Assembly (NCBI RefSeq): GCF_900111135.1
Contig: NZ_FOGF01000001.1
Location: 52,202 to 116,201, forward strand
Direction: 5' to 3'
Length of the DNA: 64,000 bases
Source: Granulicatella balaenopterae
GTDB taxonomy: Bacteria > Bacillota > Bacilli > Lactobacillales > Aerococcaceae
The stretch's first letter is position 1; each line of letters starts with the position of its first letter. The position numbers were made by a program, and so were the translations under genes. The notes below the pieces were generated by a model, which saw nothing but the letters and a program-made list of their open reading frames with translations, had not been told where the DNA came from and ran no database searches. Below, piece by piece: positions 17,627-26,378 of the stretch.

Positions 17627-19277
17627 TAAAAAAATAAATCTTTGGACAGCAATGTCCTTTCTAATCTTTATTGTCTATTTATTATTCTTGGTATATCCAA
17701 TTTTCCAAGTATTTATTCAAGCGATGTTTGTTGATGGACATTTCTCATTAGCGAATTTCTCAACATTCTTCTCAAAACGATACTATTCGGAAACTTTATG
17801 GAACAGCTTTAAAGTATCAACAACTGCAACAATCTTTGCGTTAATTGTAGGTAGTTTATTAGCTTACTTATTCTCAATGTATCAATTCAAAGGTAAAAAG
17901 TTACTACAGATTTGTATTATCATTGCCTCAATGTCGGCACCATTCGTTGGAGCGTACTCATGGATCTTATTATTAGGTCGTCAAGGCGTGATTACAAAAT
18001 TTTTAATGAACACCTTACATTTCCCTCAAATTGATATTTATGGATTTGGTGGAATCGTATTAGTATTCACATTACAATTATTCCCATTGGTTTTCTTATA
18101 TGTTTCAGGGGCCTTCAAAAGTATTGATAGCTCAGTTTTGGAAGCTGCAGAAAGCATGGGTTCAACATCTTTTGATCGTATGGTAAAAGTTATCTTGCCT
18201 TTATTAACCCCAACATTATTAGCTGCAGCATTACTAGTATTTATGCGCGCGTTTAGTGATTTTGGTACACCAATGTTAATCGGTGAAGGTTACCGTACTT
18301 TCCCAGTATTAATCTATAAAGAGTTCATCAGTGAAGTCGGTGGGAACGCAGCATTTGCCTCTTCATTAGCAATTATTGCGATTACCATTGCCTTAGCGAT
18401 TTTCTTAATTCAAAAATATGTAGCAAATCAATTTAGTTTTAGTATGAATTCACTACACCCAATCCAACCAAAACAATTGACTGGATTCAAACAAGCATTA
18501 GTCTATATCGTGGTATTTGGAACAGTATTCATCGCTGTTTTGCCACAATTATATCTAACATATACATCATTCTTAAAAACATCAGGAATGGTATTTGTAC
18601 CAGGATATTCATTAGATAGTTACCGCATTGCTTTTGATCGTATGGGATCTGCAATCTTAAACACTATCAGAATTCCATTAATGGCTTTAGTTATCGTTGT
18701 AATCTTTGCGACAATTATTTCATACTTAGCAGTCCGTAAGAAAAACTTCTTTACATCAATGATTGATAGCTTAAGTATGATTCCATATATTGTGCCAGGT
18801 ACAGTATTTGGTATTGCATTTATTACGTCATTTAATACAGGTGTCTTTGGAACTGGATTCTTAGCAATTACAGGTACTGCATTTATTATGGTGATGTCAT
18901 TATCAGTTAGACGTTTACCATATACAATTCGCTCATCTGTTGCTAGCTTATTACAAATCTCACCAAGTATTGAAGAAGCAGCTGAAAGTTTAGGCTCAAG
19001 CCGCTTAAATACTTTTATGAAAGTAACAGTACCGATGATGATGTCAGGGGTTATCTCAGGAGCAATCCTTTCTTGGGTAACAATGATCTCAGAATTATCA
19101 ACATCAATCTTATTATATAACGTTAAGACAAAAACAATGACAGTTGCCATCTATACCGAAGTTTTACGTGGGAATTACGGTGTCGCAGCAGCCTTGTCAA
19201 CAATCTTAATGGTCTTAACCATCGCATCACTATTACTATTCATGAAAGTATCTAAGAGTGACAGCATTACATTATAA
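17613..19277 (+). CDS. ABC importer permease, fused double domain (FbpB-like)
   Basis: A 554-residue permease with two tandem six-helix binding-protein-dependent transport domains, each carrying an EAA loop (EAAESMGSTSFDRMVKVILP; EAAESLGSSRLNTFMKVTVP). This fused architecture is the FbpB/AfuB type. AGGAGG at 17599-17604 supports ATG 17613 rather than the GTG at 17604. It is the last gene of the importer operon. Confidence 0.93.
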   Translation: MQKDSKKINLWTAMSFLIFIVYLLFLVYPIFQVFIQAMFVDGHFSLANFSTFFSKRYYSETLWNSFKVSTTATIFALIVGSLLAYLFSMYQFKGKKLLQICIIIASMSAPFVGAYSWILLLGRQGVITKFLMNTLHFPQIDIYGFGGIVLVFTLQLFPLVFLYVSGAFKSIDSSVLEAAESMGSTSFDRMVKVILPLLTPTLLAAALLVFMRAFSDFGTPMLIGEGYRTFPVLIYKEFISEVGGNAAFASSLAIIAITIALAIFLIQKYVANQFSFSMNSLHPIQPKQLTGFKQALVYIVVFGTVFIAVLPQLYLTYTSFLKTSGMVFVPGYSLDSYRIAFDRMGSAILNTIRIPLMALVIVVIFATIISYLAVRKKNFFTSMIDSLSMIPYIVPGTVFGIAFITSFNTGVFGTGFLAITGTAFIMVMSLSVRRLPYTIRSSVASLLQISPSIEEAAESLGSSRLNTFMKVTVPMMMSGVISGAILSWVTMISELSTSILLYNVKTKTMTVAIYTEVLRGNYGVAAALSTILMVLTIASLLLFMKVSKSDSITL

Positions 19278-19285
19278 CCCCTTAT

Positions 19286-19325
19286 CACCAATCTATTCAC
19301 TATGAGTAGGTTGGTGTTTTTATAG
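19286..19325 (+). terminator. Importer operon terminator
   Basis: CACCAATCTATTC pairs with GAGTAGGTTGGTG (G-U pairs tolerated), then TTTTTA. Confidence 0.75.
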
Positions 19326-19376
19326 TTAAAGAGAAGACAAATATTGATAAAATAACTAAAAATACATAGGAAATTA

Positions 19377-19406
19377 TTGGCAAACTCACTATAAAAGGTG
19401 TATAAT
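19377..19406 (+). promoter_or_regulatory. rpsD upstream promoter (P1)
   Basis: TTGGCA, 18 bp, perfect TATAAT. Confidence 0.6.
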
Positions 19407-19465
19407 GATTAATGGATTAAGTTTTATTGAACTGGAAATTATTTATAAAAAGTAGGTAGAAGTAC

Positions 19466-19494
19466 TTGCTAAAGTAGTTAATTCGAGGTATAAT
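19466..19494 (+). promoter_or_regulatory. rpsD proximal promoter (P2)
   Basis: TTGCTA, 17 bp, perfect TATAAT, giving a leader of about 170 nt before rpsD. Confidence 0.75.
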
Positions 19495-19500
19495 ACAACT

Positions 19501-19672
19501 TGTGTAAAATATGCAGCAGGAATGAAGAAGCTCGTCAACATTTTATCAACTTATCTGAGTGTAACTAGTAACCAGCGCTGCAAAAGGTGAACGTTCAAGA
19601 TAAAATGCACGAAATCGATCAAACCGTTTCTTATTTTACTCCAAAAAATAAAAATTATTGGAGGAATGTTCA
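19501..19672 (+). promoter_or_regulatory. rpsD leader, probable S4 autoregulatory region
   Basis: A ~170-nt untranslated leader with pairing segments such as GCAGC (19513) and GCGCTGC (19576), and ATTTTATC (19541) facing GATAAAAT (19599). In Firmicutes, S4 binds the leader of its own mRNA to repress translation. The length and complementarity fit that, but the fold was only judged by eye and no motif was matched to a known S4 leader model. Confidence 0.45.
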
Positions 19673-20284
19673 ATGTCACGTTACACTGGACCAAGCTGGA
19701 AATTATCACGTCGTTTAGGCGTATCACTTTCAGGAACAGGTAAAGAAATCGCACGTCGTAACTACGTGCCAGGTCAACACGGACCTAACAACCGTAAAAA
19801 ATTATCAGAGTATGGTTTACAATTACAAGAAAAACAAAAATTACGCCATATGTATGGAATGAATGAACGTCAATTCGTTACTTTATTCAAAAAAGCTGGT
19901 AAAATTAAAGAGGGTAAACATGGTGAAAACTTCATGATTATGCTTGAAACTCGTTTAGACAATGCTGTATACCGTTTAGGTTTAGCAACTACTCGTCGTC
20001 AAGCTCGTCAATTAGTAAACCACGGCCACATCACAGTTAACGGCAAACGTGTTGATATCCCATCATACGCTATCCAAGTTGGAGACGTTATCGGTGTTCG
20101 CGAAAAATCTCGCGACATGAAAATCATTAAAGAAGCAGTTGAATCTTTATTCGGCCGCCCAGAATTCGTTACTTTCGACGAAGAAAAATTAGAAGGTTCA
20201 TTCAACCGTCTACCATTACGTGAAGAGTTAACAGCTGATGTTGACGAATCATTCATCGTTGAATACTATAACAAATTAGGTTAA
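19673..20284 (+). CDS. rpsD: 30S ribosomal protein S4
   Basis: A 203-residue primary 16S rRNA-binding protein starting [16 protein letters not shown], with the S4 RNA-binding domain [36 protein letters not shown]. It is a stand-alone gene as in other Bacilli. The TTGGAGGAATGTTCAATG context contains the ribosome-binding site, so the ATG at 19673 is the start. Confidence 0.99.
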   Translation: MSRYTGPSWKLSRRLGVSLSGTGKEIARRNYVPGQHGPNNRKKLSEYGLQLQEKQKLRHMYGMNERQFVTLFKKAGKIKEGKHGENFMIMLETRLDNAVYRLGLATTRRQARQLVNHGHITVNGKRVDIPSYAIQVGDVIGVREKSRDMKIIKEAVESLFGRPEFVTFDEEKLEGSFNRLPLREELTADVDESFIVEYYNKLG

Positions 20285-20300
20285 TATTCTTAACGATTTT

Positions 20301-20343
20301 AAAACTACTAAGATGTTTTTTTGAACATTTTGGTAGTTTTTTT
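20301..20343 (+). terminator. rpsD terminator
   Basis: AAAACTACTAAGATGT pairs with ACATTTTGGTAGTTTT, then TTTTTT. Confidence 0.8.
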
Positions 20344-20352
20344 GTATATAAA

Positions 20353-20396
20353 AATAAATGATGCCATTGAAGTAATTCTTCAATAACACCATTTAT
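20353..20396. repeat. Short palindromic repeat, copy A
   Basis: AATAAATGATGCCATTGAAG followed by its imperfect inverted complement ending CACCATTTAT. A close relative lies at 55918-55966. The rest of the 20400-20515 gap shows nothing recognisable. Confidence 0.5.
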
Positions 20397-20533
20397 GCTA
20401 GAACCAAAATGCCCTAACGATTACTAGTGCTATACCAGCAACAGTTACGGCATAGAGCAATGTCATTTACTAAAGAGATATGCTAGAATAATGAAAAAGA
20501 AATCATTATTGAGAGATGAAAGGGTGTGTTAGT

Positions 20534-20800
20534 TTGGGAGTATTTTGTATTATCATTGTAACTGAGTATCTACCAATTGTGATGACTAGTATTGGTGCGA
20601 TCGTGCTATTAGTATTCAATGATAGATATTATCAGAAAAATAAAAAGATAGTTAATACATATGTCAGTGAAGGCTTAGCGTTAGGGATGGTATTAGGATG
20701 CGTATTAGCAGTTTTATTACATGTTCCAACTAGCATGGGGATTGTGTTAGGGGAAATTATTAGCGTATGTATCGGTGGAACAATCAAAAAGAGTGACTGA
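20534..20800 (+). CDS. Small membrane protein of unknown function
   Basis: An ~88-residue hydrophobic protein with two or three predicted TM segments (VFCIIIVTEYLPIVMTSIGAIVLLVF; GLALGMVLGCVLAVLLH; MGIVLGEIISVCIGGTI), a charged loop NDRYYQKNKK and the tail KKSD. No family was recognised. The TTG at 20534 is preferred because GAAAGGG lies 8 bases before it; an ATG at 20516 in the same frame lacks a ribosome-binding site. A strong terminator follows, which supports a real transcription unit. Confidence 0.6.
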   Translation: MGVFCIIIVTEYLPIVMTSIGAIVLLVFNDRYYQKNKKIVNTYVSEGLALGMVLGCVLAVLLHVPTSMGIVLGEIISVCIGGTIKKSD

Positions 20801-20816
20801 TGTTATATAAAATGGA

Positions 20817-20866
20817 ATGCACCTTCTGCGGGATAAATAATGATCTTGTGGGAGGTGTATTTTTTA
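20817..20866 (+). terminator. Terminator after the small membrane protein
   Basis: An 18-bp stem ATGCACCTTC.../...GAGGTGTAT (several G-U pairs) with loop around AAATAATG, then TTTTTT. Confidence 0.8.
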
Positions 20867-20877
20867 TCCATTTTTTG

Positions 20878-20908
20878 TTGACTATGACGCAACGTAATAG
20901 ATTAGAAT
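20878..20908 (+). promoter_or_regulatory. MerR-type promoter/operator
   Basis: TTGACT (20878-20883) and TAGAAT (20903-20908) are separated by 19 bp, the abnormal spacing characteristic of MerR-activated promoters. The spacer carries the dyad CTATGACG-CAA-CGTAATAG (20882-20900, 7 of 8 positions symmetric). Autoregulation by the adjacent MerR/TipA-type protein is inferred. Confidence 0.75.
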
Positions 20909-20930
20909 GAAGTTGTTAGGAGGAATAAAC

Positions 20931-21652
20931 ATGTACATGATAAAAAAGTAAGTGAACTAAGTGGGGTTTCTGTGCGAACTTTGCAACACTATGATCGAAT
21001 TGGTTTGTTGGAGCCTAAAAAAGATGAAAAAGGATATCGTTTTTATAGTGATGAAGATATAGATTTATTACAGACGATTTTATTTTATAAATATTTAGGT
21101 TTTTCGCTAAAAGAGATTAAAGAATTAGTTGATTGTGAAGACGCAACTAGGTTAAATCATTTGAAACATCAATTAGTTTTACTTCAAAATGAAAAAAAGC
21201 GCCTCATAACATTGGTTGCAACATTGGAAAAAACGATTGAGTCAGAAGAAAGGAGTTTTGAAATGTCAAATGAGGAGAAGTTTGTTGGTTTCACAGTGCA
21301 AGATAATGCTAAATATCAACATTGTGCAATAAAAGAATATGGTGAAGAAATGGTATTAAAATCAAATAGTACAATTATTATTGATGTTATCAATCGATTA
21401 TTTATAGAGTTTGCGCAAAATATGAGTGAAGGGCTTAGTGCTATTTCAAAAGAAAATGGTGATTTAGTGGCTGAGTTATATCAAGTAATTTGCGAGAATG
21501 CTTTTGATTGTACACTAGAGGATTTTTCTGGAATTGCTTATGCTTATGTGAAGAATCCGGAATTTAGTAAAAATATTAATCAATTTGGTGAGGGTGTTTC
21601 GCAATATATTTGTGACGCTGTGCAAGAGTTTGTTAGTAAACATATAAGATAA
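20931..21652 (+). CDS. MerR family, TipA-type regulator with -1 frame discontinuity at its start
   Basis: The open frame from GTG 20972 encodes VRTLQHYDRIGLLEPKK..., the second part of a MerR winged helix, then a coiled coil and a TipAS-type ligand domain (YGEEMVLKSN ... FGEGVSQYICDAVQEFVSK). The missing N-terminus KVSELSGVS is encoded immediately upstream but in a different frame. An ideal AGGAGG/ATG at 20918-20933 opens MYMIKK and hits TAA directly after A AAA AAG. A -1 slip there restores a normal ~240-residue protein. It may be a frameshifted pseudogene, a programmed frameshift or a sequencing error. The intact operator argues for function. Confidence 0.75.
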
Positions 21653-21799
21653 TAACTAGTTTTTCAAAAGTTAGATGTGTATGACTAGTCATCATTTTCA
21701 TTTTTTAAGCTTACTGGAGTTATTTTCAGTAGGCTTTTTTTATTGAAAAGTATTTTTTCATAATTGGGTTTATGATGGAATGGTTATTTTTATTCGTTA
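21652..21799. repeat. 148-bp direct repeat, left copy
   Basis: It matches 28452-28599 at a constant offset of 6800 bp with five mismatches by eye. It begins at the merR stop codon, contains a terminator and flanks the pilus island with its right copy. Confidence 0.9.
21708..21741 (+). terminator. merR terminator within the left repeat
   Basis: AGCTTACTG pairs with CAGTAGGCT, then TTTTTTT. Confidence 0.8.
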
Positions 21800-22300
21800 T
21801 TTGCGTATTTTTAAGTAATTTTGAAAATTTTCGAATGAAATTAGTAGTTTTTGAATGAATTAAAACGGATTAATAAAGCGTTTTCGAAAGCAATAGACTA
21901 AAAATGAGTCATAAAAATAAATTTATTGTCACAAGTTCACAAATCGGTTGAGTACTACTTTAATCAATGTTAGAATGAGCAAAAGCTTTATTTTTTAGAT
22001 ATTTTTACCATAATATTAGAATTTTAAAAATAATAGTGGTGGAAGAAAATACTGTTAATAAAAATTGTTTTAATTTTTGTAATACTTGGGTTAATTATTT
22101 GGAGTAATGGTTGTTGTTTCTTTAGAAGTTTTAATCATTTTGTATTGTAGTAGTTATCGTTTTTTGAAAGTATTCTAAAGGATTAGTAATAATAAGTCTA
22201 TATTTCGACTCAAGTCATAAAAAGTATTTTATGTATTTTTAGAGAGTGGGAATATAGTCTTTTTTATTTGAAATAATTGATGGGAAAGGTAGGCGATTTT
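21800..22300. other. AT-rich non-coding region before the pilus operon
   Basis: About 500 bp of very AT-rich sequence without a credible open reading frame; it should hold the pilus operon promoter and activator sites. No clean -35/-10 pair with correct spacing stands out near the adhesin start, and no regulator gene of the RofA/Nra type is present next to it. Confidence 0.6.
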
Positions 22301-25300
22301 GTGAAACAAATACAAAAACTAGGATTATTTATTATGGTAGTGCTATTGCTGTGTGACCCAATGACGCTAACTTTATATGCAGAGTACGCAGGGGATAACA
22401 TAATCCATGACAAAACAACTAATTCAGCTAAGGTATCAGAAACAAAAGAAGCACTTCAAACCAATCGATCTGATTCAGAAGAATATGACAGCAATGCCTT
22501 CATTAAAACGATAGAGCAAAAGAAGCAAGATAGTGAAGATATTAGCATAAAAAAAGAAAATGAAACAACTAAAATTCTCCAAGATCAAACAATACCAAAA
22601 GACTTAGATAAGAATCAACTAAACAATAAAACAGAAAAGAAGGAAGTACCTTCAAAAAAAGATAGTCTAAAAGTAGAAACGCAACTTCCTTTAGAAGAAC
22701 CAAAGACCAAAGCAATCGAGGTGACAAAACCTCAGCAGACAATCATCTATCGTTTTTTAAGCTATAAAGGAGAAGAGATTTCATATCAGAAAGCACTTGT
22801 TGGGGAAGAATTATTTGAACCAATAGCACCAAAGATTGAAGGGAAAGACTTTTGTGGCTGGTATCTAAAAGATAGTGATAAAAAAATTAATTTTCCTTAT
22901 CAAGTACCACAACCAACTGAGGTAACAACTAAGGAAGTCATTCTTGTAGCGCATTATCAAGAAACTAGTTGGATAGTGAAATATATGTCTCAACCTAAAG
23001 GGAAAAACGGCTATGTTATGAATACCCAACATTATGCTCGGTCCCAAAATGAGTCGCTGCGATTAGCGGAAATGGATAGTTTTACAGTACTTGGCGACAC
23101 AAAGACGATTGTTGGCTGGCAAGATAAAAATGGTGAAAAGGTGACTACAAAGACAAAGGTTACTAGAGACTTAATACTCTATCCAATTATTAAAGATGTT
23201 TGTTGGTTACATTTTGATGTTAATGGCGGTGAACCATTGGAGTCTAAGCATTATAAAAAAGGGGAAAAGATTTATGCAAAGACATTACCTACACCAACAA
23301 GAAAAGGGTATAAATTCCTTGGATGGACTACAACAAATGGTGGGAATTTATGGAGCGGCTGGTCAAATAAATATTTTACCATTAATAAAAACATGACCAT
23401 CAAGGCAAAGTGGCAAGCAGCAGAGACTAAGGTGACGGTGGTAATTTGGCGCCAAAATGTGAATGATCCATTACCTAATACGAACAGTGATAAAGAAGGG
23501 ATTTTTACAAATAGAGAAATCAAAGCCATGAAAAACCTAGGGATGAATTATGAAAATAATGCTGATTACCAAATGAAGGATAGGGATAAGACGTATTTTT
23601 ATGCAGAAACCATTACTGTAACAGGAAAAACAGCTGAAGAATTCAATTATCAAAAGATACCTAATATTAAGGCAATATCGGGTGATGGCTTTTATTTAAA
23701 TAAACATAATACAAAGAAAAATAATGGAACGGTAAAGGTCGCAGCAGATGGGTCGACAATTTATAATATTTATTTAGATCGTGAAATTATCACATATTCG
23801 ATTGAATGTGCCTATCGAACACTTGGTATTAGAAACTATCATTGTGATGAAATTGATTATTTTAAAAAAGATTGTGTCGGTTATCGTGAACATTTGACTA
23901 GTAATTGGTCTTATTTGATATATAAAGGCTTATATGGTTCGGAATGTAAATGGCCAGCAGTGAAAAAATCCTATCTGCATAAATATAGCTGGATGGATAA
24001 TAGTAGTGAACTTAATGCATTTATTGGTACGGATATTGAAGGTTGCGATACTTATGGCTATTCAATTAATACGCAAGATACCAATAATTCGGTGCGCTTT
24101 AGACGAAGAGATTTAAATTGGGCTGGTGGAGATAATGTCTATATCGAAAAATACATTGATGAACATAATGATGGACAGGCTAAATTAGTCACAACGAAAA
24201 TGGCTAGAATGGTCTCTAATTGGTCAGGAAAAGTTTTTAATCAAAAAATTAGTGATATTTCTGGCTATCAATTAAAGCAAGATGTCGGTTGGCAGTTGTG
24301 GAAGAATCAACAAATCAATCAATCAGGTGAATTTAGTGGCGAAAATAAAAATCTTGTGTATTTTACCTTACCAAGCAATGAAAAAGTAGCGGGAAGTACA
24401 CTTAAAGTATTCTATGAAAAGAAATCTTATAATTTTGAAGTATTTGAATCTCGAAATGGTATTGTTAATCCAACAGCAATCTATACGAAAAAGATTCCCT
24501 ATCAAGATGAGATACCCGATATTACCAAGGAGAAAACAAAAGATGAGGTGAAGTATCATTTTGTTGGCTATTTTGAGGATCCAAATGGTAAAAAAGAGTA
24601 TCACTTTAACGGTAAAATGCCAGCGCATAATGTTAGGATTTATGAAGTTTGGCAACCAAATATTGTAACGGTGACTTTTGATGCGACGGTTGGAAGTTTT
24701 GAACCTAATGCGCAAACAACAATCTCATTAGCAGCTGGTGAGTATGTAACACCAGATCAGTTACCAACGCTACAAAAGCATAATTATTACCAATTTAAAG
24801 ATTGGGAAATCGTATTACCAGGAAAACAACCTGAGCCATTTGAATTTAGTAGACCGATTTTAGTGGATACGGTGATTAAAGCAAGATGGATTAGTGATGG
24901 AGCTAATTTGCAAGTGAATTACAATGTGTTTGGTAAGAGTATACAAGATGGTCAGTATGCAGCTGGGAATAAATTACTAATTCCAACCATTGAGGAAGTT
25001 ACTGATACAAATCATAATCCTACTGACTTTATTGGGTGGCGAAGTAATCTAGATGAGTGTATCTATTATCCAGGCGAATTAATGGAGATTCAACCGCCGT
25101 CTAGTGGTGGGGAGATTATTTTAACAGCTATTTGGCAAGAGGATGCCCAAGTGAAGTTTCGTATTCATAAAAAGCAAGTAGCCGTCAAACTTGATGCAAA
25201 GGAACTTAATAGCCCGATAACTATTGAAAAGCTAAAAAATCAAGAGGTAATCGATACAATCAGCCAGCTAAAAGAAAAGTTTCGGGTGATTGGTTGGTCA

Positions 25301-25873
25301 TTACAAGAAAAAGATAAAGACAATACCATTAAAGAAACAACACCCATCTATATCAATACACTAGATGACAATAATCTTTACGCCATTATTGCAAAAAAGT
25401 CAGATATTAAGATTAAGATGCAAGCAAATGGGCAGTTCGTAAGTGACGCGCAAACGTTTGAAGTGAAGATTAGATTGACTGATGCAAGTGGTCAAGCAGT
25501 TAATGGTGAAATTGATGGCGTGCACTTTGTAGATGGCATTGGGAAAGTTATGATGAAAAGCGGTGAAACAAAAACGCTTAACGGCTTTTTCAATGACTAT
25601 CATTGGCAAGTAACCTCCGATATACCTGGCTTTACGTCAACGATTGATAACGAAAAAGGTCAGATGAGTAGTAATTTTAATCCGAATAATGATTTTAATG
25701 TATTAGTTACTGAAAATGTTACAATCGATATTCACCAAGAGATGCTTTCGTTACCAATTACAGGTATTCAAACAGGCAGAAATAATGCCTTACTATTGCT
25801 TTCTATCGTGCTAATTCCGGCATGTTTATTGATAGAAAAAATATATCTGAAAAGGGGGAAGTGGTATGAATGA
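22301..25873 (+). CDS. Large sortase-anchored surface adhesin with InlB-type repeats
   Basis: A ~1190-residue secreted protein. Signal peptide: KQIQKLGLFIMVVLLLCDPMTLTLYA. A charged, low-complexity region (~30-140) follows, then several InlB/Listeria-Bacteroides beta repeats (CGWYLKD, GYKFLGWTTTNGG, NYYQFKDWEI, FIGWRSNLDE, VIGWSLQEK). A unique central region (~380-690) is rich in Trp/Tyr and Cys. The C-terminus LPITGIQTGRNN + hydrophobic helix + KRGKWYE is a sorting signal. GTG 22301 is chosen since AAAGGTAGG lies 7 bases upstream. As the first gene of an FCT-like order it is the probable pilus tip/ancillary adhesin. Confidence 0.85.
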   Translation: MKQIQKLGLFIMVVLLLCDPMTLTLYAEYAGDNIIHDKTTNSAKVSETKEALQTNRSDSEEYDSNAFIKTIEQKKQDSEDISIKKENETTKILQDQTIPKDLDKNQLNNKTEKKEVPSKKDSLKVETQLPLEEPKTKAIEVTKPQQTIIYRFLSYKGEEISYQKALVGEELFEPIAPKIEGKDFCGWYLKDSDKKINFPYQVPQPTEVTTKEVILVAHYQETSWIVKYMSQPKGKNGYVMNTQHYARSQNESLRLAEMDSFTVLGDTKTIVGWQDKNGEKVTTKTKVTRDLILYPIIKDVCWLHFDVNGGEPLESKHYKKGEKIYAKTLPTPTRKGYKFLGWTTTNGGNLWSGWSNKYFTINKNMTIKAKWQAAETKVTVVIWRQNVNDPLPNTNSDKEGIFTNREIKAMKNLGMNYENNADYQMKDRDKTYFYAETITVTGKTAEEFNYQKIPNIKAISGDGFYLNKHNTKKNNGTVKVAADGSTIYNIYLDREIITYSIECAYRTLGIRNYHCDEIDYFKKDCVGYREHLTSNWSYLIYKGLYGSECKWPAVKKSYLHKYSWMDNSSELNAFIGTDIEGCDTYGYSINTQDTNNSVRFRRRDLNWAGGDNVYIEKYIDEHNDGQAKLVTTKMARMVSNWSGKVFNQKISDISGYQLKQDVGWQLWKNQQINQSGEFSGENKNLVYFTLPSNEKVAGSTLKVFYEKKSYNFEVFESRNGIVNPTAIYTKKIPYQDEIPDITKEKTKDEVKYHFVGYFEDPNGKKEYHFNGKMPAHNVRIYEVWQPNIVTVTFDATVGSFEPNAQTTISLAAGEYVTPDQLPTLQKHNYYQFKDWEIVLPGKQPEPFEFSRPILVDTVIKARWISDGANLQVNYNVFGKSIQDGQYAAGNKLLIPTIEEVTDTNHNPTDFIGWRSNLDECIYYPGELMEIQPPSSGGEIILTAIWQEDAQVKFRIHKKQVAVKLDAKELNSPITIEKLKNQEVIDTISQLKEKFRVIGWSLQEKDKDNTIKETTPIYINTLDDNNLYAIIAKKSDIKIKMQANGQFVSDAQTFEVKIRLTDASGQAVNGEIDGVHFVDGIGKVMMKSGETKTLNGFFNDYHWQVTSDIPGFTSTIDNEKGQMSSNFNPNNDFNVLVTENVTIDIHQEMLSLPITGIQTGRNNALLLLSIVLIPACLLIEKIYLKRGKWYE

Positions 25874-26367
25874 ATAAACAAGTGAAACGAGAATTACAAT
25901 CGCTATCATTAAAAATTGCCATTGTTTTAGTGACTGGTGGGATAATGATGGGATTCATTCTTGGAGTAGCAGTCGTTCCAGATGATGCAATGGATCCTGC
26001 TGTTAAACCAGGGGATGTTGTTTTATTTGATCGTAATCAGTCTAATTTGATTAATCGAGATGTGGTTGTTTTGTATCGCAACCAACAAAAGACAATTAGA
26101 CGTATTGTTGCGGTTGAAGGAGATTGTGTGGATATCACTGAAGCAGGTCTTGTGATTAATGGTTATGTTCAACAAGAAACACAGATTACTCATAAGACCA
26201 AAGCGTATAAAGAAGGGATTAGTTTTCCTATAACGCTCGAACCAGGGGAAATATTTGTTCTAGGTGATATCAGAAGTCAAGTTGAAGATAGTCGTATCTA
26301 TGGTCCAATCAAACAAGCAGACTGTCTTGGAAGAGTAATAACGGTTATACGAAGAAGAGGAATTTAA
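25870..26367 (+). CDS. SipA-like signal peptidase I homologue lacking the catalytic dyad
   Basis: A 165-residue S26-family protein: one N-terminal TM (IAIVLVTGGIMMGFILGVAVV), then VPDDAMDPAV at the site where active enzymes have (G/D)SMxP, so the nucleophile Ser is Ala40. The box with the general base reads TIRRIVAVEGD, with Arg77 where Lys is expected. The downstream structural box LGDIRSQVEDSRIYGPI is retained. In streptococcal FCT pilus islands a SipA protein with both residues replaced is required for pilus polymerisation. Its ATG overlaps the adhesin stop by 4 bp. A pilus assembly role is inferred from this parallel. Confidence 0.88.
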   Translation: MNKQVKRELQSLSLKIAIVLVTGGIMMGFILGVAVVPDDAMDPAVKPGDVVLFDRNQSNLINRDVVVLYRNQQKTIRRIVAVEGDCVDITEAGLVINGYVQQETQITHKTKAYKEGISFPITLEPGEIFVLGDIRSQVEDSRIYGPIKQADCLGRVITVIRRRGI

Positions 26368-26378
26368 GGGGGATAATA

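Noticed and set aside
18620..19150. 176-codon minus-strand frame opposite the fused permease
   Set aside because: Mirror of the hydrophobic permease coding sequence; no start signals.
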